From: Euryodendron excelsum
Lineage: Eukaryota > Streptophyta > Magnoliopsida > Ericales > Pentaphylacaceae
Direction of reading: 5' to 3'
NCBI GenBank assembly: GCA_033060915.1
Contig: CM065390.1
Span: 18,749,501 to 18,813,500 of the forward strand
DNA: 64,000 nucleotides
Positions 50,325-62,567 of this stretch are shown here, piece by piece. Made by a program: the position numbers and the translations under genes. Numbering within the stretch: position 1 is the first letter of the stretch; each line of letters opens with the position of its first letter. Below the pieces are notes generated by a model. It was not told where the DNA came from. It saw nothing but the letters and a program-made list of their open reading frames with translations, and searched no databases.

Positions 50325-52506
50325 ACTCCCCTTTGAATGACAGTCAAATAATACAATATATATCTTCTAGATATGTTAAAAGTGCTTCATTAAAATCTTG
50401 CGAGAAAAACCTAGTAGAAAAAATCTTAGCGAAGGAAAAAGAGTATAATATTTAAATCCCTCTATACAATAAGAACTTTGATTGCTTCATAAAAAATTTC
50501 TGATATGGCTCATACCAATACCATGCACAAGTTTCTCAAATATTGTAGTTGATAGGGTTTTAGTAAATAAATCTGTCAAATTATCACTTAAACATATTTT
50601 TTAGACATCAATATTATAGCTTTTCTGGAGTTTATGTGTATAAAAGAATTTTGGAGAAATATGTTTCATTTGTCACCTTTGATGTAACCTCCCTTAATTT
50701 GTGTAATACTAACTGCATTATCTTTGTATAATATTGTCGAGATATCTTTGACTGTAGATAATCCGCAACTTTCTTGAATATGTTGAATCATAAATCTCAA
50801 TCAAATGCACTCTCAGCCTATTTCGTGAATTGCAATTATCTTGCAATGATTTGAAAAAGTCGCTATTAATGTTTGCTTCATAAATCGTCATGATATAGCA
50901 GTATTACCATAAGTAAACACATACCCAGTTTGAGACCGAGCTTTATGTGCATTCGAAAGATAGTCAGCGTCTGCATAACCAATTAATTTAGGTTGTGACT
51001 CTTTTGAATAGAATAAACTCATATCAGTTGTCCCTTGTAGATAATACAGTATATATTTAATCCCTTTCCAATATCTTTGTGTTGGTGCAAAACTATATCT
51101 TACCAGTAAATTGACAGAAAATGCAATATCAGGTCTTGTACAATTTGCAAGATGCATAAGAGTACCACTTGTACTAAGAGATGACACTTCAGAACTGAGA
51201 AGTTCTTCACCATCTTCTTAAGGACAGAAATGATCTTTCTATATATCTAGTGATCAGACAACCATTAGAGAACTTAATGGATGATCTTTGTCCATGTAAA
51301 ACTATTTTAAAACTTTTTCAACATATACCGATTGATGGATAAGAATTCCATTTGATAAGTGCTTAATCTGTAATCTAAGAAAAAACTTTATTCTCCCAAG
51401 ATCTTTCAGTTCAAAATCATTCTTTAGATAATTAACAGTTTTAATAATCTCTTCAGGAGTTTTGACAAGATTCAGATTGTCAATATAGACTGTAATGATA
51501 ACAAATCCAAATTGTGATTTCTTAATAAAAACACATGGACAAATTATATCGTTCACATATTATTCTTTGAAGAGATATTCACCTAGACGATTGTATCACA
51601 TGCGACTGGATTGTTTTAATCCGTATAATGATCGATAAAGCTTAATAGAATATAAGCCATGGGGTTTTGAGATGTATGCTTTAGGCATTTTAAAACCTTC
51701 TGGTATTTTGATATATATGTTGTTTTCTAACTCTCCATATAAGTAGGCTGTCACTATATCCATTAAATGCATATCCATTCATTTAGAGATTACCAAGCTA
51801 ATCAAGAATCTGAATGTAATTGCATCCATTACAAGAGAGTAAGTCTTATCATAATCAATACTCGGTCTCTACGAAAAACCTTATGCTATGAGTCGTGCTT
51901 TTATATCGTACCATTTTATTTTTTTCATTTCGCTTTCTTACGAATATCCATTTATATCAAATTGGTTTTACATCTTTAGGTGTTTGGACTGCGGGTCCAA
52001 ATACTTTATGTTGTGCTAATGAGTTTAATTTTGTTTTAATAGCATCTTTGTATTTTGGCCAATCATTTATTTGCCGACATTCATCGACTATCTGTAGTTT
52101 AATTTCTTCATTAATTCTGGTAATATCAAGAGCCACTTCAACTGAAAATATATTGTCAACAACCATCTTATTTCTATTCCAACTTTGTCCTGTATTCATA
52201 TAACTTATTGAGATTTCATTATTTTCAGGTACCATTTCATTTGTAGGAGACATCTTTTCAGGAAGTTCCTCTTCTGGGAATTTTTTTCAAGATTCTCTTC
52301 TTTAGGAAGTTTAGATATTATATTCTCTTCAGAAGCACCAACTTGCTTATACATTTTCTCTTGTGTCTTTCTTTTTCTGGAAATAGTATCTTTTGCACCA
52401 ATAGACCTTCCACGCTTTAAGCGCGCTTTAAATTCATTTGTTGTTGTATTAATAGATTGTCTTATAAGGACATCAATATGTGCTGGAGTATTAACATCAG
52501 GTATAC
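50325..52506 (-). pseudogene. Old copia pol fragment (reverse transcriptase and RNase H)
   Basis: Reading leftward: a linker before the RT near 52250-51960 (DEWKYKDAIKTKLNSL-like, HKVFGPAVQTP), then DMHLMDIVTAYLYGELENNIYIKIPEGF and YGLKQSSRM, then TVYIDNLNLV (the YVDD-type catalytic site, here YIDN), LKDLGRIKFFL and GILIHQSVYVEKVL, then LANCTRPDIAFSVNLL and LIGYADADYLSNAHKARSQTGY (RNase H). Near 50600-50700 it shows SDNLTDLFTKTL, the usual C-terminus. Many stops and frame changes mean it is dead. It is cut at about 52507 by the LTR of the next element. Confidence 0.9.
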
Positions 52507-55228
52507 GTTGAGTCAAGGACAATCCCGAGAGGGGGGTGAATTGGGATCGTTAAAATAGTTGAATTTTTTAGGTTAATTTAAAATTTATTTTAGGTAATAA
52601 CAACAAACAAGAGATGAGGCACTTATGAATTTAGATTGCCACCAATCAAGAATAACATGCACAATCATTCAGCAAAAATCATTCACCCACATATGAACAA
52701 AAAAGAGTAGAGAACAAGAGATTTGCAGAGGTTCGGTTTAAACCTTGCCTACGTCCTCTCTTCCTCGATCCTCTCGAGGAATTCCACTATGTAATCTTCT
52801 TCTTACACAACTACTAGTTTCTTCTAGTGCCAGCTCACTAATACATCCAAGGATTTACACCAAATCCTTCCAGCCGAGAAACTTCAACCAAGCTCTCGAT
52901 TTTTCCGAGTGTTGTCAAGCTACACTCAAGCTCACAGGGGTTACAACAACCTTTTGAAGGTAATACAGTTACAAAACAATCAGTGTCACTCTTAGAATTA
53001 AGGATAATGCAAGTTGTAGCTCAATAACACCTCTCGGATGATGACAATTACGAAGTAGTAAGGGAATTTTAGGGCTTTTGGATTTTTTGCACTTTAAGAT
53101 CATTGTCTCTTGCCCATAAATGAGTTTGAACTCATATATTTATAGTCTCTCACAAGAAATAGTTTTTAGAGCTGTTGGAGGAGCATTTAATGCGTGAACG
53201 GCTAAGACAGTTTTGAAAATTTCGACCGTTGGAGCATATTTTCGAATTTCCATTTTCTGCCGAGATTGTCAGGAATCTTCTACTGGTGTTACCAATCGAG
53301 TTCCAGACATTTTTCAGTGTAGCATTGTCAGCAATTGTCTTCCTACTGTCGCCAATCTCAACTTGTCATTATATCGGTTATTGCTCCTCAATGATGTTAA
53401 TGAACTTCACTTTGTGTTTCCAACCTGTATCTTTGCTTCATTTGAGATTTGATCTTCCATATGGTTGTTAGCAATATTCAACTTGTGCTGTCAATCTGTC
53501 TCCTCGTCTATTTTGTCATTTGTCTTAGATCAAGATTGTCAGCAATCTTGATAGGTGCCAACAATCTGGTTCTCTGCTACAGCTGCAGTTGCTGTTGCTT
53601 TTCACAGACCTTATCTTATCCCCTTTAACAATCAGTCTTCGATGATGTAGACATGTCTTAATTCTACTGATTTTCTTCATATCTTTGAAAGCCTCTTAGA
53701 TATTCCATATCATCTTGTAACTCTTTGGTTTATCAAACCATTTTAAGTTGGCAATCTGGTTTGCTACTTGTATAGTGAAATCTTCATACTTTGTTAGGTT
53801 ATCAGGTGTTACTAATAATCTATATTGTCATCAATCTCGACATCCTTCTTACTTAGCGTTCTTTCAACATGCCCTTGAGAGAGAGAGGCATGATTAAGCT
53901 TGCACAATTCTTTTAGTGGAATCGAGACATGAGGATCGAAGGTCTTCAAAATGAGCTTGTCATAGAGATCAACACAAATATCCATTATACACAAGTCTTC
54001 AAACTGAATTTGTTCAATTTCTTATACCCTACTCATATAACTATTGTGGTGTTGGCACTCTTATAAAGTGCTAGCAAGATCATCTGTGATAGTTCATGAA
54101 TATTCCATAAATCTGATCCATTTGAACTAAGCTGCATACTTAAGTTAAACATATTAGAACATAATGACTAGGTTTTGTGATTATCAAAATCAATTACAAG
54201 CAATGGAGATCACTCTTTTGGTCAACAATCTTCCCCTTTTTGATGATGACAAAACCTCCTTTATAAGCATTATAATGCCCGTAATTTTTCTTGACTGCAT
54301 TACCCCTTAAACAGGACTGAATAAGGCATGACCATGGGGCCACAAGTCAAAAACGAGGCTTTTCCGATTCCAACCCTGTCCAGATGTCGAAACTCGATTC
54401 CCCGAAAAAGGTTTGAAGCTCGTCACCCGACAATTTGCACCAAAACAGCACCCTAACTTTAAGTGGGGCTTTCTCCCTCGTCTTTCGTCAGATTTCAATG
54501 AATTAGATGTTTAAAATTATCGCCTTTTCGAGCCTGACGCCTTGGTAATCTCAGAACTCCATTCCGTAGAGTGTCGGTTCCCCAAAAAGCCCCTGCAAGC
54601 CGCTGCACTTGGAAATTCGCGTCTGAATGCCTCGCAACTTCGATTCGAGCTTTTTCGCTCACCCGATGTCGGAATTGTACGAAATTGGAGCCTAAACTGA
54701 TTAATTTTTTGAGAGCTTTCTACTTACGATATTGGGTCAGGCATTTGACGAAAAATTGGAGCCTTGAACTTAGTCGCTTCGAACTAGGGAACTCCTTTAC
54801 GTTTTTACAAAACTACCCCCACCCCACCAACTTGCATGCCGGTTCTTTAGTTATGGCATACGCAACACATATGAAAGTGAGAAAAATTATGCAGCATGCA
54901 TGCGTATATACACACCTATGAAAGTTGTCGCCTATAGATAGAACGCAGCTTAGGATTAAATGTTTAAAACGCATACATGCACACATGTATCACAAAACCA
55001 TCTAATCCATGCTTCCCCTACAAAACCACCCCTAGCAACCAGTTAGAACTAAGAATATGATGGAGAGAGGGAGAGACGTTGAGAGAATAGAAAGAGAAAG
55101 AAAGAGAGTCGGGGAGAGAATAAAATCGTAGGGAAAGTTCACTCCTGCTACACACAAAGCTCCTATATATGCACCCTGTCCATTTCCCTCGTTTAGGTAG
55201 TGCGAAAGAAGTTGAGAGAGGGAGCTGT

Positions 55229-55230
<2 letters not shown>

Positions 55231-55275
<45 letters not shown>
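55231..55275. repeat. (GA)n microsatellite
   Basis: About 20 GA units within the gypsy LTR. Further GAGAGA tracts occur at 55060-55115 and 55430-55440. Confidence 0.9.
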
Positions 55276-55277
<2 letters not shown>

Positions 55278-56533
55278 AACCGAGAGAGAGAAGAAAGGGA
55301 AGGCGGGGAAGAAACGGGTTAGGGCTGCACCATTCGAAATCCAGGTGAGGGGACTATCTTCACCACTCCATGGACTCCCTAAACCCAGCAAACTTGCCCC
55401 CGAAGCTCCACCACAACAGTTGAGAACCTAGAGAGAGAAAGAGACCGAAAGATGCATCACCCAACCCACTTCGCAAACCCAGGAGCCGAGAGCTGTCACA
55501 GGGGTTTGAGACTTCTTGGGGACCTCTTCAGGGTGCCCTAGAGAGGTCCACGGCCTCTGTGCGTGCACCAAAGTCTCCTGCAATGCCGAACCAGTCGAAA
55601 AATGTTCAGAAAATCATAACTCTGGACACCGGCAACCTTTGCCAACCGGATCACTTGGGGACGAATCGTCTCTGGGCAAGGAACAAAAGTCATGAAGGAA
55701 CCATGGCCGAATTATCACGAGAGCCTAGCCAAAAACGCTGTTGCAAGTTGGTAACCCTAGGGTTCCGCCATGCAACCGGCGTTTTGGGCCATTCCGGCCA
55801 CCTCCGACCATATTCGGGCCAAGCTCCAACCATGGATGTGTGATCCAGGTCCTTGCCAATCTCTGGGTCACACATGCATGGCTAGGGGGTGCGGGGAATG
55901 GCCGAAAAATGAAGTGAAAACGCTACCAATCGCGCGGGAGGAAGAAGAAGGCCAAGCCTTCCACCCCGACGCACTACTGGTGGCGCGTGCTGGCGCGTGT
56001 GAGGTCCGATGAGGCTGAAATTTTTATGGAAGCCTTTATAATACTTTGAGAGGCTACCCTAAAATTTTCAGGGCAATCGGAGACTTATGTGAATTTCCAT
56101 GATTTATTTACGATTGGAAAGATGGAAATTCACAAAAAATAATTTATAAGTAGAAAAATTTTGGAAAATTATCGGGATACCTCTAAATATTCAGGGGGCC
56201 CAAAAATGGAAGAGTGGCCTTAATAGCCCCCTCGAATAAAAGTTTCCAGAATCTCTCAACCTTGAGTCACCTGTAGTTTTGTTCCTAGCTCGGCAACGTA
56301 TATCACCCCAAAGGGGGAGCCCGAACCTTCCACCTCATTGCATTTAAATGCTCACTGATTTAACTTAACCCTCCCCACTGTAAGCACCCCATTTTTGCCC
56401 GCTCGGCAATCTCCGAGCTGACCAAGCTCACTTTCACACATCACATGCATATTTAAACTCTAAGACCGTCTTTTTAATTTGAATTTAGTCCACCAGTAGC
56501 TTCTCGGGCCCGTAGGGCCCACTTGAAGCTAAA

Positions 56534-57780
56534 TGACCGTTTTGCCTTTGGAGGGCCGGTCTCCTTTTTCGACCACACCGGCTCTGGGTATCAAACCGGT
56601 AATGTTCCGAGAATACTTTTTATAGTGTTCTCAACCTTCCTTTACCTTTTCGGACCCTTCCGAGTAAGTTCCGGCAAACCCGGTACAAAATGACCATTTT
56701 GCCCCTGGAGGGCCGGTCTCCTTTTTCGACCACACCGGCTCTGGGTATCAAACTGGTAATGTCCCGAGAATACTTTTTATAGTGTTCTCAACCTTCCTTT
56801 ACCTTTCCAGACCCTTCCGAGTCAGTTCCGACAAACCCGGTACAAAATGACTGTTTTGCCCCTAGAGGGCCGGTCTCCTTTTTCGACCACACCGGCTCTG
56901 GGTATCAAACCGGTAATGTCCCGAGAATACTTTTTATAGTGTTCTCAACCTTCCTTTACCTTTCCGGACCCTTCCGAGTCAGTTCCGGCAAACCCGGTAC
57001 AAAATGATCGTTTTGCCCCTGGAGGGCCAGTCTCCTTTTTCGACCACACCGGCTCTGGGTATCAAACCGGTAATGTCCCGAGAATACTTTTTATAGTGTT
57101 CTCAACCTTCCTTTACCTTTCCAGACCCTTCCGAGTCAGTTCCGGCAAACCCGGTACAAAATGATCGTTTTGCCCCTAGAGGGCCGGTCTCCTTTTTCGA
57201 CCACACCGGCTCTGGGTATCAAACCGGTAATGTCCCGAGAATACTTTTTATAGTGTTCTCAACCTTCCTTTACCTTTCCGGACCCTTCCGAGTCAGTTCC
57301 AGCAAACCCGGTACAAAATGACCGTTTTGCCCCTGGAGGGCCGGTCTCCTTTTTCGACCACACCGGCTCTGGGTATCAAACCGGTAATGTCCCGAGAATA
57401 CTTTTTATAGTGTTCTCAACCTTCCTTTACCTTTCCGGACCCTTCCGAGTCAGTTCCGGCAAACCCAGTACAAAATGACCGTTTTGCCCCTCGTGGGCCG
57501 GTCTTTTTTTCCGACCACGCCGGCTTTGGAAATCAAACCGGAAACCTCTGAGAACATTCTAAATAATATTTCCAGATCCCAAGTCTTCTTCCGGGACAAT
57601 CCGAGTTCGCTCCGGTAGCTTCCTAGTCCGATTGACCGCTTTGCCCCTAAAAGCCCGGTCAACCTTTCCGACACATTTTTCAAGTCAAAATACCTCCAGG
57701 ACACTATTTTAAGTGTTCCTGCTCCTTTCCGGCCTTCTAGGTCATTCCCGGCTCCTTCAAATCATTTTTGAACTTTCCGG
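56534..57780 (+). repeat. Tandem array, period exactly 157 bp
   Basis: Units begin TGACC/TGATCGTTTTGCC at 56534, 56691, 56848, 57005, 57162, 57319 and 57476, each 157 bases apart, with a further degraded unit from 57632. The first six are nearly identical (GGGCCGGTCTCCTTTTTCGA, CAAACCGGTAATGTCCCGAG, TTTATAGTGTTCTCAACCTT); the last two have diverged. The repeat has no ORF. Confidence 0.95.
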
Positions 57781-58549
57781 AGTCACTCCTAGTGAAGCCA
57801 GGCTAAAAATTGCATGGTAGTCACTAGTACAGGCGCCCAAATCTAGTCAAAAATACGTTGCTTGCCGACCTTAAACATTTCCTAATTGGCTGGCGCCACT
57901 GCAACAGGCGCCAGTGTTGTCCAACTTCTATAAATACAGAGTCTCTTCCAGCATTTAAAGGGTCTGCAAACTTAACCTAAAAATCCTATATTTCGTTATA
58001 CAGAGCTCGAGCACCTCCTAAACCCTAGCCTCCCTAGGTTTTCCAAACCCTAGCCACCCTACACTAAACCCTAGCCTCATATACACTCCTATACATCCCC
58101 ATACACTCATACACTAGCCTTCAACCATCCTTTGAAGACTTGAAGAGCTACCATCTAAAGCTTGAAGACAACCCTTGAAGGTTGAAGAAGAAGATCAAGA
58201 CGAAGACCGAAGACCGAAGACCGAAGTCTGAAGACAGCATGGCGCGCAAAATAAACAAGATACAAGGTAGGCTCCCTATTTAAATTTTCGCACTTCCCCC
58301 CTCTCTCTCCTCTCTCCAACCCACTTGGGTTTTCTCTATTTTAATCCCCCATCTCTTTCCCGCCCTTTCTTTGCATGCTTGAAACAAGGGGATTCCCGGT
58401 CCATGTGTAGGATTGGGCTATTGGAGAGTCACCGTGTCGGGGGCTTTCTTTTAGTCTAACCAAAGACCACGTGGGTCCGGCCCCCTTGATTATGTGGTGA
58501 AGCCTTAGCCTTGTATGTTCACGACCCCAAAATTACATTGTGCATATCA

Positions 58550-60680
58550 TTGTCTTGCATCTTCCAAAAACCGTTTTCAAAGTTGTTTTTCAAATCGTTT
58601 TCAAACTTGTTTTCAAAATTGCATCAAAATCTCTTTTTTAAAACATGTTTTCAAAATCACAATCCTAGGGTGATTCTAGCTTTTCTATGGCTAGGATTGC
58701 TTTAGGAAAGTGTTACATTTAAAGTGACCAATACGGTCCATATTTTCAAATCTTGTTGTTTTCAAAACCGCTTTCCTAAAGTGGTTCTAGCCTTCTTATG
58801 GTTAGAATTGCTTTAGGAAAGTGAGATGTTTTTAGTCCTTCTAAAAACTCTCTTTTCAAAAAATCTCTTCCTAAAAATCTCTTTTTCAACATACTTTCCT
58901 AAAACTCTCCTCTTCAAAATTGTTTTCAAAAACTCCCTTTCAAAATCTATTTTTCAAAACTCTCTTTTTTAACTCCTCTCCAAAATCTTTTCCTCAAAAT
59001 TCACTTTCTAAAAACACTCCCTAGATTCACCTTCCTAAAAACTCTCTCCAAAAACCTTTCCAAAAAACTCTCTTTCCAAAATCTTCCTTTTAGAAAATTC
59101 CTCTCTGGGATTTTCCTTCTAAAATCTACGTTTCTAAAAACACACTTTCCAAAACTCCTTCTCTTTAAAATTTTTTTCCAAAAACTCCCTCTACAAATTC
59201 ACTTTCCAAAAGTCCCCCCCTAGGATTCCCTTCTAGAAAACCTTCGTTTCTAAAAACGCACTTTCCAAAAAACTCTTTTCTTAGAACCCAAGTCAAGCCT
59301 TAGAGCCCACAATTAGGAAACCCTAATTTTCTTTCCAAAAACATGATTTTCAAACTTTGCCCCAAACCTAGGTTTCCAAAATCTCTCGTTTTCTACATCA
59401 AAACTATACATGTTTCCAAAACCTATTTTCTACGTCAAAACTATAATTTTTCAAAACTAGGGTTTCTAGAATCTCCTTTTCCAAATCCTTGCCAAATCCT
59501 ACCTTCCCTTTAGGAAACCAAATCAAATCTCTCGTTTAGGAAACTAGATCCCGTCCTCCGTTTTTGGAAACAAAATCAAATCTTTTCTTTTAGAAACCAA
59601 ATCCAATCCCTTCCAAATCCAAATCTTTCCTAACTCAAATCCTTCCTAATCCTCCACTTTCCTAAATCTTAAGTTTCCAAAACTTGAACATATAAAATCC
59701 TTCCTAAATTTTAAAACTCAATTTTCAAATCTTTCCTAGTTCAACCCTTTCCTAATTCTATCCCTTTCCAAATCTCAACTTTCTAAATCTAAGTTTTCAA
59801 ACCTTTCTTAAACTCAAACCTTTCCTAATTCTGAAACCTTCCTAAAACAACACTTTCCTAAGTCGAAACTTTTCCTAATTCAAAACATTTCTAAATTCAA
59901 TACTTTCCTATTTCAAAACTTTCCTAAAGTGAAAACTTTCCTAAACCTTAATACTTTCCTATTTCAAAACATTCCAATTTTCAAAACTTTCCTAGGTTGA
60001 AACTTTCTTAAGTTCCGAACTTTCCTAATTCAAAACTTTCCTAATTTGAAAACTTTCCTAAAATGACACTTTCCAAATTTGAAACTTTCCCAAATCGGAC
60101 CTTTTCCTAATTCAAACATTTCCTAAATCCAATCTTCCCTAATTTCCTAAACCTTCCAGGTCAAGTCAAATATTTTCTAAGTCTCTTCTCTTTCCTAAGT
60201 CTAGGTTTCCTAAAACCAAGTCTTTCCAAAATCAATCTTTCCAAAGCAAGTCCAATCTTCTCAATTTCAATTTCCAATTTCCTCTTCTAATCTCAAATCA
60301 AATCCAATTTTCAATTCAATCTTTTTCTTCCAATCCAATCTCTCTCTTCAAATCAATCTCTTTTCAATCGGACTCCGGTCCGAACTACGACTGACCTGAT
60401 TCCCCTAAAGGGATACGTAGGCAACTTTCATAGGTGCGGTCACAATACTTTTCAAACTTTCAATTCCACCCTCATGGGTGCGGTTTCCAAAATCTTTTCA
60501 AATCTCAAATTCCAATCTATTTTCAAAATTTCAATTTCAAAATTTCAATTTTCAAATTTCTACTTTCACTTTTCAAACTTTCCAATTTCAATTCTATCTC
60601 TTCAAATCTATTTTCAAATCAAATCAATCTCTTTCTAAATCTATTTTTTAATTCTCTTAACTTACACTTGCATATCATGC
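58550..60680. repeat. Pyrimidine/A-rich low-complexity tract (TTTCCTAAA-like words)
   Basis: About 2 kb consists of degenerate 10-15 bp words such as CTTTCCTAATTCAAAA, TTTTCAAAAC and CTTTCCAAAA. G is almost absent on the plus strand, so long frames arise by chance. It lies inside the Ogre/TAT-like LTR. Confidence 0.8.
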
Positions 60681-62284
60681 ATCATGTTAGTTTCTTTTCA
60701 AACATTGTTTTTCAAAGTGAATGGGATTGAACTATAGTTAGTTAAAGACTCTCATAGGTGAATCTAGGGTAGATTGACATGTAGGTACTGAAAGGGCGGG
60801 GTAGGGTGATAGCTTAGTGCGTCTTCCCTACACGTAACCAACCTCTGAACTTAGGATCACTGATTTCAAAGACCAAAAAAGAGTTACTTTTCAAAAAGAG
60901 CTAAATGTTTCCCGAAGGTTGCCAAACAACTTGTTTTTCTTAAAAACCCTCTCTTGAGATGATGTTTTCAAAATCGTTTTCCAAAAACCCTTAGTGTAGT
61001 CTTCGGATTATTCTTAGTTTTTAGGTGACCTAACTCACCTTAATCAAGTTAGGTGGCGACTCCGAATCTTTTTCAAAAGCTCTTTATTCAAACATGTTTT
61101 CAATTCAAACCTAGTCGCACTCATTCTTCTAGGAGGGTGAGTTCTAACGAGAGAGTACAGTGTTTTTTCCACTTGTGTGTGTATTCCTCGAGTGCGAAAA
61201 ATCTGGATGCGACACCCACCTAACCATACTTTAACAAAATCCTTTTATAATGAGATGACTAAACGACTGAGGCAGGATATTCTTTTTCTTTTACAGAAAT
61301 ACTGAATTAAGAACAATCTTGATCCAGACAAACCCTAAGGGTATGAATCTATCCATTTCCTTAAAATTCATGCTCACATACTCTTCTATTGGATGATTTG
61401 TATATTGTTATGTTTTATGCTTTCTTGTCAAATTATCTTTCTGTTATAAATATCTTTCCATACTTCACTTCAAAATATACAAGTATTGCTCGCATGATTG
61501 CATCACTGAGGAGGTATAAGGGTGGTACAACCAGAAAGGAAAAGACCCCAGGTTTTTATATCATGAGTGTACCTGACTGGCTTGATACTTGGAGCTATCA
61601 TGGATCGGTATCACTGGCTTGATATCGGGCTAGATGATCATGGATGGGCCCCACTAAACTTGATGATGGAGGATGAATCATGGGTGGGTCCCATAGGCTT
61701 GAATTGGCCCGGATAGGACATACCAGTAAGGATCCTGATATTGACGACGCGAAAAAGAAATTACAAGGGTCATATGCATGCCATGATATTCTTTTACTGC
61801 ATTATCTTTTACCCTGCACCTTATAAAAATCTTAGATCTCCTACTGGGCTTTGCCACTCATTCCTATCTTATGGGACATTTCAGGAGTAGAGGCACCAAA
61901 CTGACGTCCAAAGGAGTAAGCATACGAGATCAAGTCCCCTTATTATCTTATTTCTTTTAAACTCTTCAATTAGTTTATGCTGCACTGTAATGTTATAAGA
62001 CTTACACTGGTTTACGGCCTTGATGTAGTATTTCTAGACCATCTATATATTATTTCATGTTTATGTTGTTGTGTTAAAATTATAAACTCCATCACCTCAC
62101 AGTAAACCTAACATTTAACCTCATCATTGTCGCGGCTTAGTGAGAGCGGAGTCGGGTTGTGACAAGCATGCAACAAATGTGAAATTTATTATCCTCCCCC
62201 TTAATATGAGATCCTCCCCCTTATGTGAGGAAAAGAGATCCAGACAAATCTCAATCAATCACGAGGCAATGCATGATACCAACA

Positions 62285-62307
62285 GGTACTTATTCTCCCG
62301 CTTTTTG
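62285..62307 (-). other. Polypurine tract of the SIRE-like element
   Basis: On the minus strand AAAAAGCGGGAGAATAAG lies directly upstream of the LTR start TGTTGGTATCATGC, the expected plus-strand primer position. Confidence 0.55.
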
Positions 62308-62530
62308 TCAAGAAATCAAAAAGATATAAAGAGAAATTTGACAGGTATAATAGTAAAAAAAGTTAAAATAGAAATGAAGTATGTAAAGGAAGCAAACAAC
62401 CAAACAATATCATCCAAATAGAGGTAAAGCACTGAAGAAAAAGCAACACAAAGTAAATGAATAGAAATCTAAAGAGATTGTTCAACAAACTGATCCAAAA
62501 GAGGCCAGCAATATCCCGAAGCAGAGACAA

Positions 62531-62551
62531 AAAAAAAAAAAAAAAAAAAAC
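62531..62551. repeat. Poly-A run downstream of the accessory ORF
   Basis: About 21 A on the plus strand (poly-T for the element strand), between the accessory ORF stop and the 3' LTR. Confidence 0.85.
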
Positions 62552-62567
62552 AAATTGATATGCAGGG

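Larger units (their letters stand above)
56379..61214 (+). mobile_element. Ogre/TAT-like gypsy solo LTR, 4.84 kb
   Basis: Starts TGTAAGCACCCCATTTTTGC and ends GTGCGAAAAATCTGGATGCGACA-type sequence, the ends I associate with very long LTRs of the Ogre/TAT lineage. A perfect 5-bp duplication CCCAC lies at 56374-56378 and 61215-61219. The lineage word GATTCCCCTAAAGGGATACGTAGGCA (split, near 60398-60422) and GTGGCGACTCCGAATC (61052) occur inside. There is no internal region, so LTR-LTR recombination has removed the element body. It includes the 157-bp array and a long low-complexity part. Confidence 0.87.
54271..62164 (+). mobile_element. Gypsy (Del/Tekay-type) solo LTR, itself interrupted
   Basis: Starts TATAATGCCCGTAATTTTTC, a one-base variant of the TGTAA-CCCGTAATTTT start of chromovirus LTRs. 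Ends GAGTCGGGTTGTGACA. A perfect 5-bp duplication AGCAT lies at 54266-54270 and 62165-62169. No internal region or second LTR is present, so it is a solo LTR. Without the inner insertion it is about 3.05 kb. It contains a long (GA)n tract at 55231-55275. Confidence 0.85.
52507..62284 (-). repeat. LTR of a SIRE/Maximus-like copia element, split by nested solo LTRs
   Basis: Plus-strand parts are about 52507-54270 and 62170-62284, net about 1.88 kb. The left edge reads TTGAGTCAAGGACAATCCC and, like the LTR at 13614, contains GAGGGGGGTGAATTGGG. The right edge reads GCATGATACCAACA. The typical CTTCCCCTTTTTGATGATGACAAA segment lies at 54231-54252 and continues across the insertion at AGCATGCAACAAATGTG. 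Adjacent to the right edge on the minus strand is a purine tract, so this is the 3' LTR of an element whose body lies to the right. Confidence 0.72.

Noticed and set aside
55559..56012. ORFs of 80-94 residues in GC-richer DNA, looking like a gene 5' end
   Set aside because: The whole stretch lies within a solo LTR bounded by AGCAT duplications, and no exon chain can be built.
60434..60730. 98-residue Phe/Asn-rich ORF
   Set aside because: It is a chance frame in the low-complexity TTTCAAATT tract of the LTR.
61052..61067. GTGGCGACTCC word as the primer-binding site ending an LTR
   Set aside because: The LTR clearly continues to GATGCGACA at 61214, where a perfect CCCAC duplication follows, so the word is internal.
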